Assembly: GCF_000711885.1 (NCBI RefSeq)
Contig: NZ_JONK01000025.1
Location: forward strand, 1-64,000
Source: Chromobacterium haemolyticum DSM 19808
GTDB lineage: Bacteria; Pseudomonadota; Gammaproteobacteria; Burkholderiales; Chromobacteriaceae
Direction: 5' to 3'
DNA length: 64,000 nucleotides
The position numbers and the translations under genes were made by a program. The notes under the pieces were generated by a model, which saw only the letters and a list, made by a program, of their open reading frames with translations, had not been told where the DNA came from and searched no databases. Shown piece by piece: positions 34,767-43,249 of this stretch (its first letter is position 1; each line of letters begins with the position of its first letter).

Positions 34767-35891
34767 TTAGGAAGCCGCCTTGATGGCTTCTATCGGGTCG
34801 GTGAACGGGTGACCCAGCGCCTGAGCCACCGCCTGGTAAGTGAGCCGGCCGCGACAGACGTTGAGGCCGTTGCGCAGATGAGCGTTGTCCAGCAAGGCCT
34901 GGCGCCAGCCCTTGTTGGCCAGTTCCAGCGTGTACGGCAGCGTGGCGTTGGTCAGCGCCTGAGTGGAGGTGCGCGCCACGCCGCCGGGCATATTGGCTAC
35001 ACAGTAATGGACGATGCCGTCCACCACATAAATGGGGTCTTGGTGCGTGGTGGGCCGGCTGGTTTCAAAGCAACCGCCCTGGTCTATGGCCACATCCACC
35101 AGCACCGCGCCGGGCTTCATGATTTTCAGCATCGGCCGCGTCACCAGCTTGGGCGCCGCCGCGCCCGGAATCAGCACCGCGCCGATCACCAGATCGGCCT
35201 CGCGCAGGCAGTCTTCGATATTGGCGGAGTTGGACACCAGCGTCTTGATGCGGCCGCCGAACACCATGTCGATTTCTTTCAAGCGCGGCAGCGATTTATC
35301 CAGGATGGTGACCTCTGCGCCGGCGCCCATGGCCATGCGCGCGGCATTCAAACCCACCACGCCGCCGCCTATCACCACCACTCGCGCCGGGGCTACGCCC
35401 GGCACGCCGCCCAACAGCACGCCGCGGCCGCCCTGGGCTTTTTCCAGCGCGTGAGCGCCAGCCTGTATCGCCATGCGGCCGGCCACTTCCGACATCGGCG
35501 CCAGCAGCGGCAGGCCGCCGCGTTCGTCGGTGACGGTTTCGTAAGCAATGGCAATGGCATCCGATTCCAGCAATAATTTGGTCTGTTCCGGATCCGGCGC
35601 CAAATGCAGATAGGTGAACAGGATCTGATCCCGGCGCAGCATCCGGCACTCCACCGGCTGCGGCTCTTTCACCTTGACGATCATGTCGCTGCGTTCGAAG
35701 GTTTCTTCGGCGCTGGAAGCAATGGAAGCGCCGGCCTGGATATACTGTTCATCGGTGAATCCGATGGCGAGGCCGGCCTGGGTCTGGACCAAAACCTTGT
35801 GACCGTTGGCGACTAACTCCCGGACTCCAGACGGGGTTAGGCCAACACGATACTCGTGGTTCTTGATCTCCTTGGGAACACCGATCAGCAT
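34767..35891 (-). CDS. ald: Alanine dehydrogenase
   Basis: A 374-residue enzyme converting L-alanine plus NAD to pyruvate, ammonia and NADH. Visible are the N-terminal [20 protein letters not shown] signature, K74-region EPQPVE, the catalytic-site THLHLAPD-like YLHLAPD, and the NAD-binding [21 protein letters not shown] motif. The start ATG at 35891 has GAGGAGAG upstream. The frame stays open a further 20 codons but is not conserved. It is the first gene of the putrescine operon, so it can recycle alanine made by the pyruvate-dependent aminotransferase back to pyruvate. Confidence 0.94.
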   Translation of the reverse strand: MLIGVPKEIKNHEYRVGLTPSGVRELVANGHKVLVQTQAGLAIGFTDEQYIQAGASIASSAEETFERSDMIVKVKEPQPVECRMLRRDQILFTYLHLAPDPEQTKLLLESDAIAIAYETVTDERGGLPLLAPMSEVAGRMAIQAGAHALEKAQGGRGVLLGGVPGVAPARVVVIGGGVVGLNAARMAMGAGAEVTILDKSLPRLKEIDMVFGGRIKTLVSNSANIEDCLREADLVIGAVLIPGAAAPKLVTRPMLKIMKPGAVLVDVAIDQGGCFETSRPTTHQDPIYVVDGIVHYCVANMPGGVARTSTQALTNATLPYTLELANKGWRQALLDNAHLRNGLNVCRGRLTYQAVAQALGHPFTDPIEAIKAAS

Positions 35892-36049
35892 GTCGCTCTC
35901 CTCACTTAGATTTGTTGCGGAAGTGCCGCGCAAGCGTTTAAGAAAATTCACAACACGCTTGCCCCTTGTTTCTGATTCTGACTATAAACCCCCAACGATG
36001 CAAAGATATTCGATTTTGCGTCGCAGCAAGTAGTGCAGAGTCCGTACAA

Positions 36050-36079
36050 AATAATTATCATAAAGCGTCTAAAATTATT
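36050..36079. promoter_or_regulatory. Candidate PuuR operator in the ald-puuR divergent region
   Basis: AATAATT (36050-36056) and AATTATT (36073-36079) form an inverted repeat in a short AT-rich patch, 25 bases before the puuR start. Autoregulation by PuuR is usual in the family, but I did not recognise the E. coli PuuR site exactly, so the role is inferred from position. Confidence 0.35.
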
Positions 36080-36103
36080 AACATACTGACGGAGCAGGAA
36101 TCC

Positions 36104-36649
36104 ATGGACGTTGGCGCGAGATTACGCATGGTCAGGGATCGTTTCGGGCTGTCTCAGCGGGAGCTGGCCAAACGAGCCGGAGTCACCAACGGCACCATTT
36201 CGCTGATAGAGCAAAATCGGGTCAGCCCTTCGATCAGCTCGCTGAAAAAAGTGCTGGAAGGCCTGCCGATGACGCTGGCGGATTTTTTCACCTTCGATTC
36301 CGACCCGGAACAAGCCCGAGTGTTCTACCAAGCCCACGAATTACCCAATCTGGGCAATGAACAGATCCAGCTGCTGCTGGTGGGCACCGCCCACGACAAG
36401 CGCGACATCGCCATCCTGCGCGAAGTCTACGAAACCGGCGCAGACACCGGGCCGGACATGTTGACGCACGAAGGCCAAGAGGGCGGCGTCATCATCAAAG
36501 GCAGTATAGAAGTGACCGTGAACAACGAGAGCCGCATCCTGGGACCGGGCGACGCGTATTACTTCGACAGCCGGTTGCCGCATCGCTTTCGCAATACCGG
36601 GGCTGAAACCTGCGAAGTGGTCAGCGCCAGTTCGCCCCCCACATTCTGA
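36104..36649 (+). CDS. puuR: PuuR-like XRE-cupin transcriptional regulator
   Basis: A 181-residue regulator. The N-terminal HTH_3 (LRMVRDRFGLSQRELAKRAGVTNGTISLIE region, residues 6-36) binds DNA. The C-terminal cupin (about 105-175; GADTGPDMLTHEGQEGGVIIKG, GDAYYFDSRLPHRF) binds a ligand, putrescine in E. coli PuuR. The start ATG at 36104 has AGGAA upstream, and the longer open frame runs back into the AT-rich promoter. It is divergent from the ald operon and precedes puuC, so it most likely controls both directions. Confidence 0.9.
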   Translation: MDVGARLRMVRDRFGLSQRELAKRAGVTNGTISLIEQNRVSPSISSLKKVLEGLPMTLADFFTFDSDPEQARVFYQAHELPNLGNEQIQLLLVGTAHDKRDIAILREVYETGADTGPDMLTHEGQEGGVIIKGSIEVTVNNESRILGPGDAYYFDSRLPHRFRNTGAETCEVVSASSPPTF

Positions 36650-36837
36650 GCATCATTGAGAACAAGAAGCGCCGGCAAGACCGCATCCGGCGACCAGCAG
36701 GCCATAAGGCCAGGCCGGGGAGCTTTGCCCGCCGCGCCGGCTCCAAGCCCACGACAGACGACAACGCAGTCAAACCCGCGTCAAGCGATACCGGCGCCGC
36801 CAACGAACGGCGCAGGATCAATCAAAGGAGAGAGTAA

Positions 36838-38325
36838 ATGGCTAGAACGCATGCCGAATGGAAGCAATTCGCCGCTCAACTGAAGATCGAAGGGCGCGCC
36901 TTCATCGCCGGCGAGTACTGCGCGGCGCAAGACGGCAAAAGCTTTGCCTGCAACAACCCCGCCAACGGCGAGAAGCTGGCCGACGTGGCCTGGTGCGGCG
37001 AAGCCGACGTGGAGCGCGCGGTGCGCGCCGCCCGCCAAGCTTTCGACTCCGGTGCCTGGTCCGGCCTGCCGCCGCGCGAGCGCGGCCGCATCCTCAAGCG
37101 CTTCGCCGCGCTGATCCACGAGCATGGCGATGAGCTGGCGCTGCTGGAAACCCTGGATGTGGGCAAGCCCATCAGCGACACCCTCAGCGTGGACCTGCCC
37201 GGCAGCGCCTACTGCGTGGAATGGTTCGCCGAAGCCATCGACAAGATTGGCGGCGAAGTGGCGCCGGTGGACCCCAAGGTAGTGGGCCTGGTCACCCGCG
37301 AAGCCATCGGCGTGGTGGCCGCCATCGTACCGTGGAACTACCCCATCATGATGGCCAGCTGGAAGTTTGGCCCGGCGCTGGCCGCCGGCAACCCGGTGAT
37401 CATCAAGCCTTCGGAAAAATCCCCGCTCACCGCCATCCGCCTGGCGGCGCTGGCCAAAGAAGCCGGCATCCCCAGCGGCGTGTTCCAGGTGCTGCCCGGC
37501 GCAGGCGACGTGGGCAAGCTGCTGGCGCTGCACATGGATGTGGACTGCGTCGCCTTCACCGGCTCCACCGGCGTGGGCAAGCTGATCGCCGGCTACGCCG
37601 CGCAATCCAACCTCAAGCGCGTCTGGCTGGAACTGGGCGGCAAATCGCCCAACATCATTCTGCCGGACTGCCCGGACATCGCCCAGGCGGCGCGCGCGGC
37701 CGCCGGCGGCATCTTCTACAATATGGGCGAAGTCTGCACCGCCGGTTCCCGCGTGCTGGTCCACCGCGACATCAAGGCGCGCTTCCTGCAGGAACTGGAA
37801 GCGGCCGCGGCCCGCTACTATCCGCAAGACCCATTGGACCCGGCCACCAATATGGGAGCCATCGTGGACCGCATCCAGTACGACAAGGTGCTGTCCTACA
37901 TCGGCAAGGGCGACAGTGAAGGGGCCAAGAAGCTGTTCGGCGGCAAACCGGCCCACACGGATACCGGCCTGTTCATCGAACCGACGGCGTTTGACTGCCC
38001 CAGCGCGGACCTGACCATCTGCCGCGAAGAAATCTTCGGCCCGGTGCTGTCCGTCATCACCTTCGACGACGTGGAAGACGCCATCCGCATCGCCAACGAT
38101 ACCGAATACGGCCTGGCGGCCGCGGTGTGGACCTCCAACGTCAGCACCGCGCACCAGGTGGCCCGCCGCCTGCGCGCCGGCACGGTATGGGTGAATTGCT
38201 ATGATGAAGGCGGGGACATGAACTTCCCCTTCGGCGGCTTCAAGCAATCCGGGAACGGCCGCGACAAGTCGCTGCACGCGCTGGAAAAATACACTGAGCT
38301 GAAGAGCACGCTGATCAAGCTGTAA
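36838..38325 (+). CDS. puuC: Gamma-glutamyl-gamma-aminobutyraldehyde dehydrogenase (PuuC/KauB-like)
   Basis: A 495-residue NAD(P)-dependent aldehyde dehydrogenase. The active site has Cys in NMGEVCTAGSR, the Glu in LELGGKSPN, the oxyanion Asn in VPWNYPIMM, and the cofactor GSTGVGKLI motif. It oxidises the aldehydes produced in putrescine breakdown. A strong ribosome-binding site (AAAGGAGAG) precedes the ATG. It follows puuR by 188 bases on the same strand and ends at an intrinsic terminator. Confidence 0.93.
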   Translation: MARTHAEWKQFAAQLKIEGRAFIAGEYCAAQDGKSFACNNPANGEKLADVAWCGEADVERAVRAARQAFDSGAWSGLPPRERGRILKRFAALIHEHGDELALLETLDVGKPISDTLSVDLPGSAYCVEWFAEAIDKIGGEVAPVDPKVVGLVTREAIGVVAAIVPWNYPIMMASWKFGPALAAGNPVIIKPSEKSPLTAIRLAALAKEAGIPSGVFQVLPGAGDVGKLLALHMDVDCVAFTGSTGVGKLIAGYAAQSNLKRVWLELGGKSPNIILPDCPDIAQAARAAAGGIFYNMGEVCTAGSRVLVHRDIKARFLQELEAAAARYYPQDPLDPATNMGAIVDRIQYDKVLSYIGKGDSEGAKKLFGGKPAHTDTGLFIEPTAFDCPSADLTICREEIFGPVLSVITFDDVEDAIRIANDTEYGLAAAVWTSNVSTAHQVARRLRAGTVWVNCYDEGGDMNFPFGGFKQSGNGRDKSLHALEKYTELKSTLIKL

Positions 38326-38345
38326 ACCGCGTTTACAGCGCCACC

Positions 38346-38379
38346 GACAGGCTGCCCCTCCGGCAGCCTGTCTTGTTTT
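38346..38379 (+). terminator. Intrinsic terminator of puuC
   Basis: An 11-bp perfect stem GACAGGCTGCC (38346-38356) with GGCAGCCTGTC (38362-38372), 5-base loop, then TTGTTTT. It lies 20 bases after the puuC stop. Confidence 0.92.
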
Positions 38380-38404
38380 CATCTCCCTCGGCAAAGGATG
38401 CGAC

Positions 38405-39190
38405 ATGATCAAGTGCCTGACCGCCCTCCTCTGCCTTTACGCCGCGGCGGCGGCGGCCGGTTCCGCGGCGCCCGCCTGCCCGGCGGAAGGACTGAAGATA
38501 GGGTACTACCCAACAGCCACCGCCTATGAAGGCGGCAAGGGCTACGACGTGGATCTGGTCCACGAACTGGCGCGCCGGCTGGGCTGCAACATCCGCGAAG
38601 AGCGCGAATACCCGCGCTTGCGCGTGCTGTTGCTGGTGCAGCACGGCAAGCTCAACCTGGCCACCTCCACCATCCCGCTGCAAAAGCGGCTGCGCTACGC
38701 CTGGGTACTGCCCTACACCCGCGACCGCAACATGACCCTGCTCAACCCGGCGGTGCAAGGCAAAACGCCGGAGCAATGGCTGAACGACCCCAAGCTGAAA
38801 TGGGGCGCCGTCATCGGCTACCGCAACAGCCCGCTGCAGGACTATTTCCTGCAACAGATGGCCAAGCGAGACAAGCTGATCTGCGCCTCCAACGAAGAAG
38901 ACCTGCTGGACATGCTGCGTAGCGGCGCCATCTCCGCCGCCTTTTCCCAGCCTCAGATTTACGACCATTGGATCAACGGCCAACCGCGCGGACGGCTGCA
39001 AGTCAAAGTCATGGACCCCTTCCACGACAGCAGCCTGGAAAACGGCCTGGTCCTGTCCCACCGCAGTTTCAGCGAGGTCCAGATGCGCCGCTGGCAGGCT
39101 GAACTGGACAAAATGCGCGCTGACGGCAGCCTGCAACGCATTCTGCGCAAATACCTGAGCGAAGACAGCGTGCGCAGCATGCTGGAATAA
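38405..39190 (+). CDS. Periplasmic solute-binding protein, family 3-like (paralogue 1)
   Basis: A 261-residue exported protein with a signal peptide (to about residue 20) and an SBP_bac_3-like fold (GLKIGYYPTATAYEGGKGYDVDLVHELARRLG; YAWVLPYTRDRNMTLL; WGAVIGYRNSPLQDYF; LQRILRKYL). It is related to polar-amino-acid binding proteins, but residues that usually grip the amino acid are not evident. No permease or ATPase gene is adjacent. It is closely similar to the next gene, a tandem duplication. It may feed a distant transporter or act as a sensor. Confidence 0.82.
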   Translation: MIKCLTALLCLYAAAAAAGSAAPACPAEGLKIGYYPTATAYEGGKGYDVDLVHELARRLGCNIREEREYPRLRVLLLVQHGKLNLATSTIPLQKRLRYAWVLPYTRDRNMTLLNPAVQGKTPEQWLNDPKLKWGAVIGYRNSPLQDYFLQQMAKRDKLICASNEEDLLDMLRSGAISAAFSQPQIYDHWINGQPRGRLQVKVMDPFHDSSLENGLVLSHRSFSEVQMRRWQAELDKMRADGSLQRILRKYLSEDSVRSMLE

Positions 39191-39260
39191 CCCTCCCCCT
39201 CTCGCGGCAAGACTCGACGAATCCGGCTATAGCTAAACGGAACGCGTACGGGAGAACAGC

Positions 39261-40049
39261 ATGAAAGCACACTGGGCGGCGCTGCTTGGCGGCGCGCTGG
39301 CCTCGATGGCGGCGCTGGGCGATTCGCCCTGCCCGGCGGATGGCCTGAAAGTGGGTTACTACCTGATTGGCAGCGCCTATGAAAACGGCCACGGTTACGA
39401 CGTGGACCTAGTGCATGAGCTGGCGCGCCGGCTGGGCTGCAAAATCGTTCAGGAAGACGTTTACCCTCGCATCCGCGTGCTCAAAATGCTGGAACACGGC
39501 CAACTCAACCTGGGCACCTCCACCGTCCCCACCCCGGATCGCCGCAAATACGCCTGGATCTACCCCTACTTCTACAGCAAGAACATGATCTTGCTATCCA
39601 ACCAGATTGGCGCGCGCACGCTGGACCAACTGCTGGCCGAGCCAGCCGTTAAATGGGGCGTGATCCGCGGCTACCGCCACAGCCCGGAACAGGACGCCTT
39701 TATCGAACAACTGACCAAGCGCGGCAAGATAGTGATGGCCAACGACGAGCGCGACCTCTACGCCATGTTGTCCCAGCACATCGTCACCGCCGCCTTTGCC
39801 CACCCTTTCAGCTACGACAACTGGCTCAACTCCCCGGCCCTGTCCGGCCAGGTTGCGGTGCTGGACCTGTTCCCCAGCTCGGAACGCATCGCCGGCGGCC
39901 TGATGCTGGCGCATAGCGCTTTCAGCCAACAACAGGCGGAACAATGGCAGGCCCAGCTACAGCAAATGGCCAAGGATGGCTCCTTGCGCAAGATCTTCAG
40001 CAAATACTTGAGCGCGGACAGCGTGGCCCAACTGCAACTGCAGCCCTGA
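39261..40049 (+). CDS. Periplasmic solute-binding protein, family 3-like (paralogue 2)
   Basis: A 262-residue protein with signal peptide, same domain plan as the preceding gene (GLKVGYYLIGSAYENGHGYDVDLVHELARRLG; YAWIYPYFYSKNMILL; LRKIFSKYL). The pair share most N-terminal motifs but diverge in the ligand-binding half, consistent with duplication and specialisation. Own ribosome-binding site (GGGAGAACAGC). A 70-base gap separates it from paralogue 1 without a clear terminator, so both may be co-transcribed. Confidence 0.82.
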   Translation: MKAHWAALLGGALASMAALGDSPCPADGLKVGYYLIGSAYENGHGYDVDLVHELARRLGCKIVQEDVYPRIRVLKMLEHGQLNLGTSTVPTPDRRKYAWIYPYFYSKNMILLSNQIGARTLDQLLAEPAVKWGVIRGYRHSPEQDAFIEQLTKRGKIVMANDERDLYAMLSQHIVTAAFAHPFSYDNWLNSPALSGQVAVLDLFPSSERIAGGLMLAHSAFSQQQAEQWQAQLQQMAKDGSLRKIFSKYLSADSVAQLQLQP

Positions 40050-40120
40050 CCCTAGGTCCAGCTTGCCGTCTGGCGCAAACGCGCGCGACACTGCGCTATG
40101 CTCACCACAGGAGTTATCCG

Positions 40121-40741
40121 ATGAAAACCTTGAGTCGCCTCGCCCTGCTGCTCTTGCTTGCGGCCTCCCCCGTCCATGCCGCCAACGATGACGGCACGGT
40201 GCAAACCCTGGTCATGATGCGCCACGGCGAAAAGCCGGAAGGCGGCTACGGCCAGCTAGACTGCAAGGGCTTCAACCGCTCGCTGGCGCTGGCCAAGGTG
40301 CTGCCGCAACGCTTTGGCAAACCGGACCAGATCTACGCGCCGTCCACCGCCAGCCAGGCCAGCGACCCGGCCGGCACCTTCAACTACATCCGGCCGCTGG
40401 CCACCATCGAACCCACCGCCATCTCCCTGGGCCTGCCGGTCAACACCAACTTCGAAACCGCGGCCATAGACGGCCTGCAGCAGCAATTAATAGACCCGCT
40501 GCACCATGGCAAACTGGTCTTCATCGCCTGGGAACACAAGCTTTTGCAAGTCCTCGCCAGCAACATCATGCGCCAGTACGGCGGCAAGAACGGCGCGGAT
40601 CAGGTGCCCAAGTGGGACAAGAATGACTTCGACGGCCTCTTCATTCTCACCCTCGACTATAGCCACACTCCGCCCAAGGCGAAGTTCCGCCGCGAGCAGC
40701 AAGGACTGGATAAATTGTCGTCCACCTGCTGGCTGCCCTGA
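40121..40741 (+). CDS. Exported histidine phosphatase superfamily protein
   Basis: A 206-residue protein with a signal peptide (MKTLSRLALLLLLAASPVHA) and a branch-1-like RHG motif (LVMMRHGEKPEGG) carrying the phospho-accepting His. A second histidine region occurs at AWEHKLLQVLA. Start at 40121 is chosen for the CAGGAG six bases upstream. The substrate is unknown; periplasmic location suggests phosphate-ester scavenging or signalling. Shorter than acid phosphatases of the AppA type. Confidence 0.83.
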   Translation: MKTLSRLALLLLLAASPVHAANDDGTVQTLVMMRHGEKPEGGYGQLDCKGFNRSLALAKVLPQRFGKPDQIYAPSTASQASDPAGTFNYIRPLATIEPTAISLGLPVNTNFETAAIDGLQQQLIDPLHHGKLVFIAWEHKLLQVLASNIMRQYGGKNGADQVPKWDKNDFDGLFILTLDYSHTPPKAKFRREQQGLDKLSSTCWLP

Positions 40742-40810
40742 GAATATTTTTACCATCAACTGAGCATTGTGAGGCGACACAATGCGTACGTCTTGTCTCG
40801 CCTTCTGCGA

Positions 40811-40952
40811 GCCTGTTCAAAGTATCCTGAACACGAGCGAAGCAAAGCGGAAACGGCGGAGGAAACGGCATTTACAAGTGATAAACGAGCATTCCGAATG
40901 CCGTGCTCACCGTGTCACATCTCGCAAAGCGCAGTAGATTATGAACAGCTTA
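40811..40952 (+). repeat. Dispersed GCCTGTTCAAAG element, degenerate copy
   Basis: GCCTGTTCAAAG at 40811-40822 is intact. The interior keeps GAGCATTCCGAA and CGCAGTAGA, and the right end TGAACAG (from 40942) is decayed. It lies 70 bases after the phosphatase stop. Confidence 0.68.
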
Positions 40953-40969
40953 TGAGAAGCTGCTGACGC

Positions 40970-41003
40970 AAAAACAGCCGGCCCATCCAGGGCCGGCTGT
41001 CTT
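40970..41003 (-). terminator. Intrinsic terminator of azoR (probably bidirectional)
   Basis: An 11-bp stem ACAGCCGGCCC (40974-40984) with GGGCCGGCTGT (40990-41000). The minus strand shows a five-T run, and the plus strand a weaker CTTCGTTT. It lies 21 bases after the azoR stop. Confidence 0.88.
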
Positions 41004-41020
41004 CGTTTGCGTCTGGAGGA

Positions 41021-41629
41021 TTACAGCGCCAACTTGGCGATGGCGTCCTTTGCCGCGTGAATGGCGGTGGCGCGCTTGTCTTCGCCCATGTTCACCGCTT
41101 CTGCGCGGACAAAGGCCACGTCGTTCACGCCCAGGAAGCCCATCACCGTCTTCAGGTAGTCTTCCTGGAAATCCATCAGTTGACCTTGCTCGGTGCTGTA
41201 AACGCCGCCGCGCGAGGACACCACGATCACCTTCTTGCCGCCGGCCAGGCCCACCGGGCCGTTTTCGGTGTATTTGAAAGTGCGGCCGGAGGCGGCCACG
41301 CGGTCCACCCAGGCTTTCAGCTGCGACGGAATAGAAAAGTTGTACATCGGCGCGCCGATCACCACCACATCCGCGGCCAGGAATTCTTCGATCAACTCAT
41401 TGCTCAGCGCGGCTTCACTGCGCTGAGTGGCGGTCCAATCCGCCTCGGCGGTGAAGTTGGCGCCGATGATTTCGCCGGACAGATGGGCGATGGGCTGGCT
41501 GGCCAGATCGCGGTAGGAGGTTTCCACATTGGCGTGACGCTGGCGCAGGGTGTCGGCGACAACGGCGGTCAGTTGGCGGGAAACCGAGTTGGCGGCGAGG
41601 ATGCTGGAGTCGAGATGCAACAGTTTCAT
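41021..41629 (-). CDS. azoR: FMN-dependent NADH-azoreductase
   Basis: A 202-residue flavodoxin-fold enzyme that reduces azo dyes and quinones. The FMN-binding loop LDSSILAANSVSRQL, the APMYNFSIPSQLKAWVDRV motif and the SRGGVYS stretch are typical. The start ATG at 41629 has AAGGA upstream; an extended open frame before it is not conserved. It diverges from a LysR regulator gene across 109 bases. Confidence 0.93.
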   Translation of the reverse strand: MKLLHLDSSILAANSVSRQLTAVVADTLRQRHANVETSYRDLASQPIAHLSGEIIGANFTAEADWTATQRSEAALSNELIEEFLAADVVVIGAPMYNFSIPSQLKAWVDRVAASGRTFKYTENGPVGLAGGKKVIVVSSRGGVYSTEQGQLMDFQEDYLKTVMGFLGVNDVAFVRAEAVNMGEDKRATAIHAAKDAIAKLAL

Positions 41630-41738
41630 GGTCGGGTCCTTCGTGTCTTGGTAGAGAAAGTGATTGCATGATAGTTTTCCGCGCCAATCCGCACTAGACT
41701 GCAAAAACCGGAAACATTGTTCCATCAGCGAGACAATC

Positions 41739-42665
41739 ATGCAGGACCTGAACGATCTGCTCTACTTCGCCAAAGTGGTTGAGCACGGCGGCTTCATGGC
41801 TGCCGGCCGCGTACTGGGCATCCCCAAGTCCCGGCTTTCCCGCCGCGTGGCGGAACTGGAACAGCGGCTGGGAGTGCGGCTGCTGCAAAGGACCACCCGC
41901 CGCCTGTCCTTGACCGAAATCGGCCAACAGTACTACCAACACTGTCAGGCGATGCTGGAAGAAGCCGAGGCCGCGGACGAGGCCATCGCCCGCAGCAGCG
42001 CAGAGCCGCGGGGCCTGATCAAGGTCAGTTGCCCGGAGCTGCTGTCCAAGACCCTGCTGGCCCCGGCGCTGCCGCGCTTCATGGCTCGCCACCCGCTGCT
42101 GCGAGTGCAGCTGGATTCCAGCAACCGGCGCGTGGACCTGATAGAAGAAGGCGTGGACGTCGCCATCCGCGTGCGCAACGTGATAGAAGACAGCGCCAAC
42201 CTGGTGGTGCGCCGGCTGGCCACCGCCCTGACCTCCCTGGTGGCCAGCCCGGCCTTGCTGGCCGAGCGCCCCGCCCCCAGACATCCGGCCGACATGGCCG
42301 GCTGGCCGGCGCTCACCATGAGCCGCCCCGACGGCCGCGGCCAATGGGCCTTGCTGGACCAAGCCGGCCACGCCTACACCGTACAAATAGACAGCCCAAG
42401 GCTGATGACCGACGACCTGATCGTCCTGCGCGACGCCGCCATCGCCGGCCTGGGCGTGGCCGCGCTGCCGGAGCTGGTCTGCCACGAGGCGCTGCAGGCC
42501 GGTCAACTAGTGCGGCTACTGCCGGACTACGACATCCCCTGGGGTATTCTGCACGCCGCCTTCCCCACCCGACGCGGCCTACTGCCGGCGGTGCGCGCCT
42601 TCATCGATTTCCTCGCCACCGAACTGATTCCGCCGGACCACCCGGTTTACCAGCTGGCGCCTTAA
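41739..42665 (+). CDS. LysR-family transcriptional regulator next to azoR
   Basis: A 308-residue regulator: N-terminal winged HTH (NDLLYFAKVVEHGGFMAAGRVL, SRLSRRVAELEQRLG) and a C-terminal substrate-binding-like effector domain. The start ATG at 41739 fits the conserved N terminus MQDLNDLLYFA; the longer frame upstream would run into the divergent promoter. Its divergent neighbour azoR is the likely target, induced perhaps by quinone or electrophile stress. The TAA stop touches the terminal repeat of the dispersed element that follows. Confidence 0.92.
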   Translation: MQDLNDLLYFAKVVEHGGFMAAGRVLGIPKSRLSRRVAELEQRLGVRLLQRTTRRLSLTEIGQQYYQHCQAMLEEAEAADEAIARSSAEPRGLIKVSCPELLSKTLLAPALPRFMARHPLLRVQLDSSNRRVDLIEEGVDVAIRVRNVIEDSANLVVRRLATALTSLVASPALLAERPAPRHPADMAGWPALTMSRPDGRGQWALLDQAGHAYTVQIDSPRLMTDDLIVLRDAAIAGLGVAALPELVCHEALQAGQLVRLLPDYDIPWGILHAAFPTRRGLLPAVRAFIDFLATELIPPDHPVYQLAP

Positions 42666-42760
42666 GCCTGCTCAAAGTCTCGCGAGCTAATGAGCATTCC
42701 GAAGTTGCACTCACCGAGCCACTTTTCACGACACGCAGCAGATCGTGAACAGATTCTTAG
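42664..42760 (+). repeat. Dispersed GCCTGTTCAAAG element, internally deleted copy
   Basis: Begins with AAGCCTGCTCAAAGTCTCGCGAGC at the lysR stop (only the first landmark GCCTGCTCAAAG is quoted here as diagnostic) and ends GTGAACAGATTCTTA at 42760. The GAGACAAGGCGAAA block is missing. It abuts a nearly complete copy, giving two copies in a row. Confidence 0.72.
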
Positions 42761-42902
42761 AACGTGTTTACGATCTCGCGAGCTAAGGAGAGACAAGGCG
42801 AAAACCGCTGAGAAAGCGGAGTGTACACACGGTACATGAGCATTTCGAAGCGGTTTTCAACGCCGTATCGCCGACGCGCAGCAGACTTTGAACAGGTTCT
42901 TA
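42757..42902 (+). repeat. Dispersed GCCTGTTCAAAG element, nearly complete copy
   Basis: The left end is decayed (AGAACGTGTTTACGATCTCGC), while the interior GAGACAAGGCGAAAACCGCTG and GTATCGCCGACGCGCAGC and the right end CTTTGAACAGGTTCTTA match the family closely. Together with 21101-21236 it defines the consensus. Confidence 0.85.
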
Positions 42903-43018
42903 GAGCCGCTAACAAAACCGCGCAGCGCACCTGAGCCAAGGCGCGCCGACACAGGCAGTACAAGTCGTACGGCAAGGAGGCGCAACGCAGGATCAGGGGT
43001 TTTTGTTAGCGGGTCTTA
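42903..43018 (+). repeat. Second inverted-repeat element (CCGCTAACAAAA ends)
   Basis: CCGCTAACAAAA (42906-42917) is the perfect inverse of TTTTGTTAGCGG (43001-43012); the imperfect match extends to about 43017. The ~116-bp interior is GC-rich and non-coding. It differs from the GCCTGTTCAAAG family and lies directly against its end. Its right edge contains the fdsD stop codon. Confidence 0.78.
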
Positions 43019-43249
43019 GCGCGCCTTGCCGGGCATGCTCTCCAGACACGCCAAGGCCCGTGCCGCCAGCGGGGTCAACCCGCTCGCCGCGCCGGCATCG
43101 CGCCAATGCCCGAGCAAGCCTTCCCGCATGGCCGGTGTCCAGAAACGCTTCAGATGCTGAGCAATCTCGAACGCTGCGTCGCCGCTCTGGGCATCCTCGA
43201 AAAAACGCGCAATCTCATTAAGCATCTTCACCAGCGGTTCCGGCCTCAT
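43016..43249 (-). CDS. fdsD: NAD-dependent formate dehydrogenase delta subunit
   Basis: A 77-residue protein matching FdsD in size, position and sequence style (LVKMLNEIARFFE, AQHLKRFWTPAMREGLLGHW). FdsD is a small non-catalytic component of the soluble Mo-formate dehydrogenase. Its start overlaps the fdsA stop by 4 bases (ATGA), so the usual intervening fdsC is absent. The TAA stop falls inside the edge of the adjacent inverted-repeat element. Confidence 0.9.
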   Translation of the reverse strand: MRPEPLVKMLNEIARFFEDAQSGDAAFEIAQHLKRFWTPAMREGLLGHWRDAGAASGLTPLAARALACLESMPGKAR

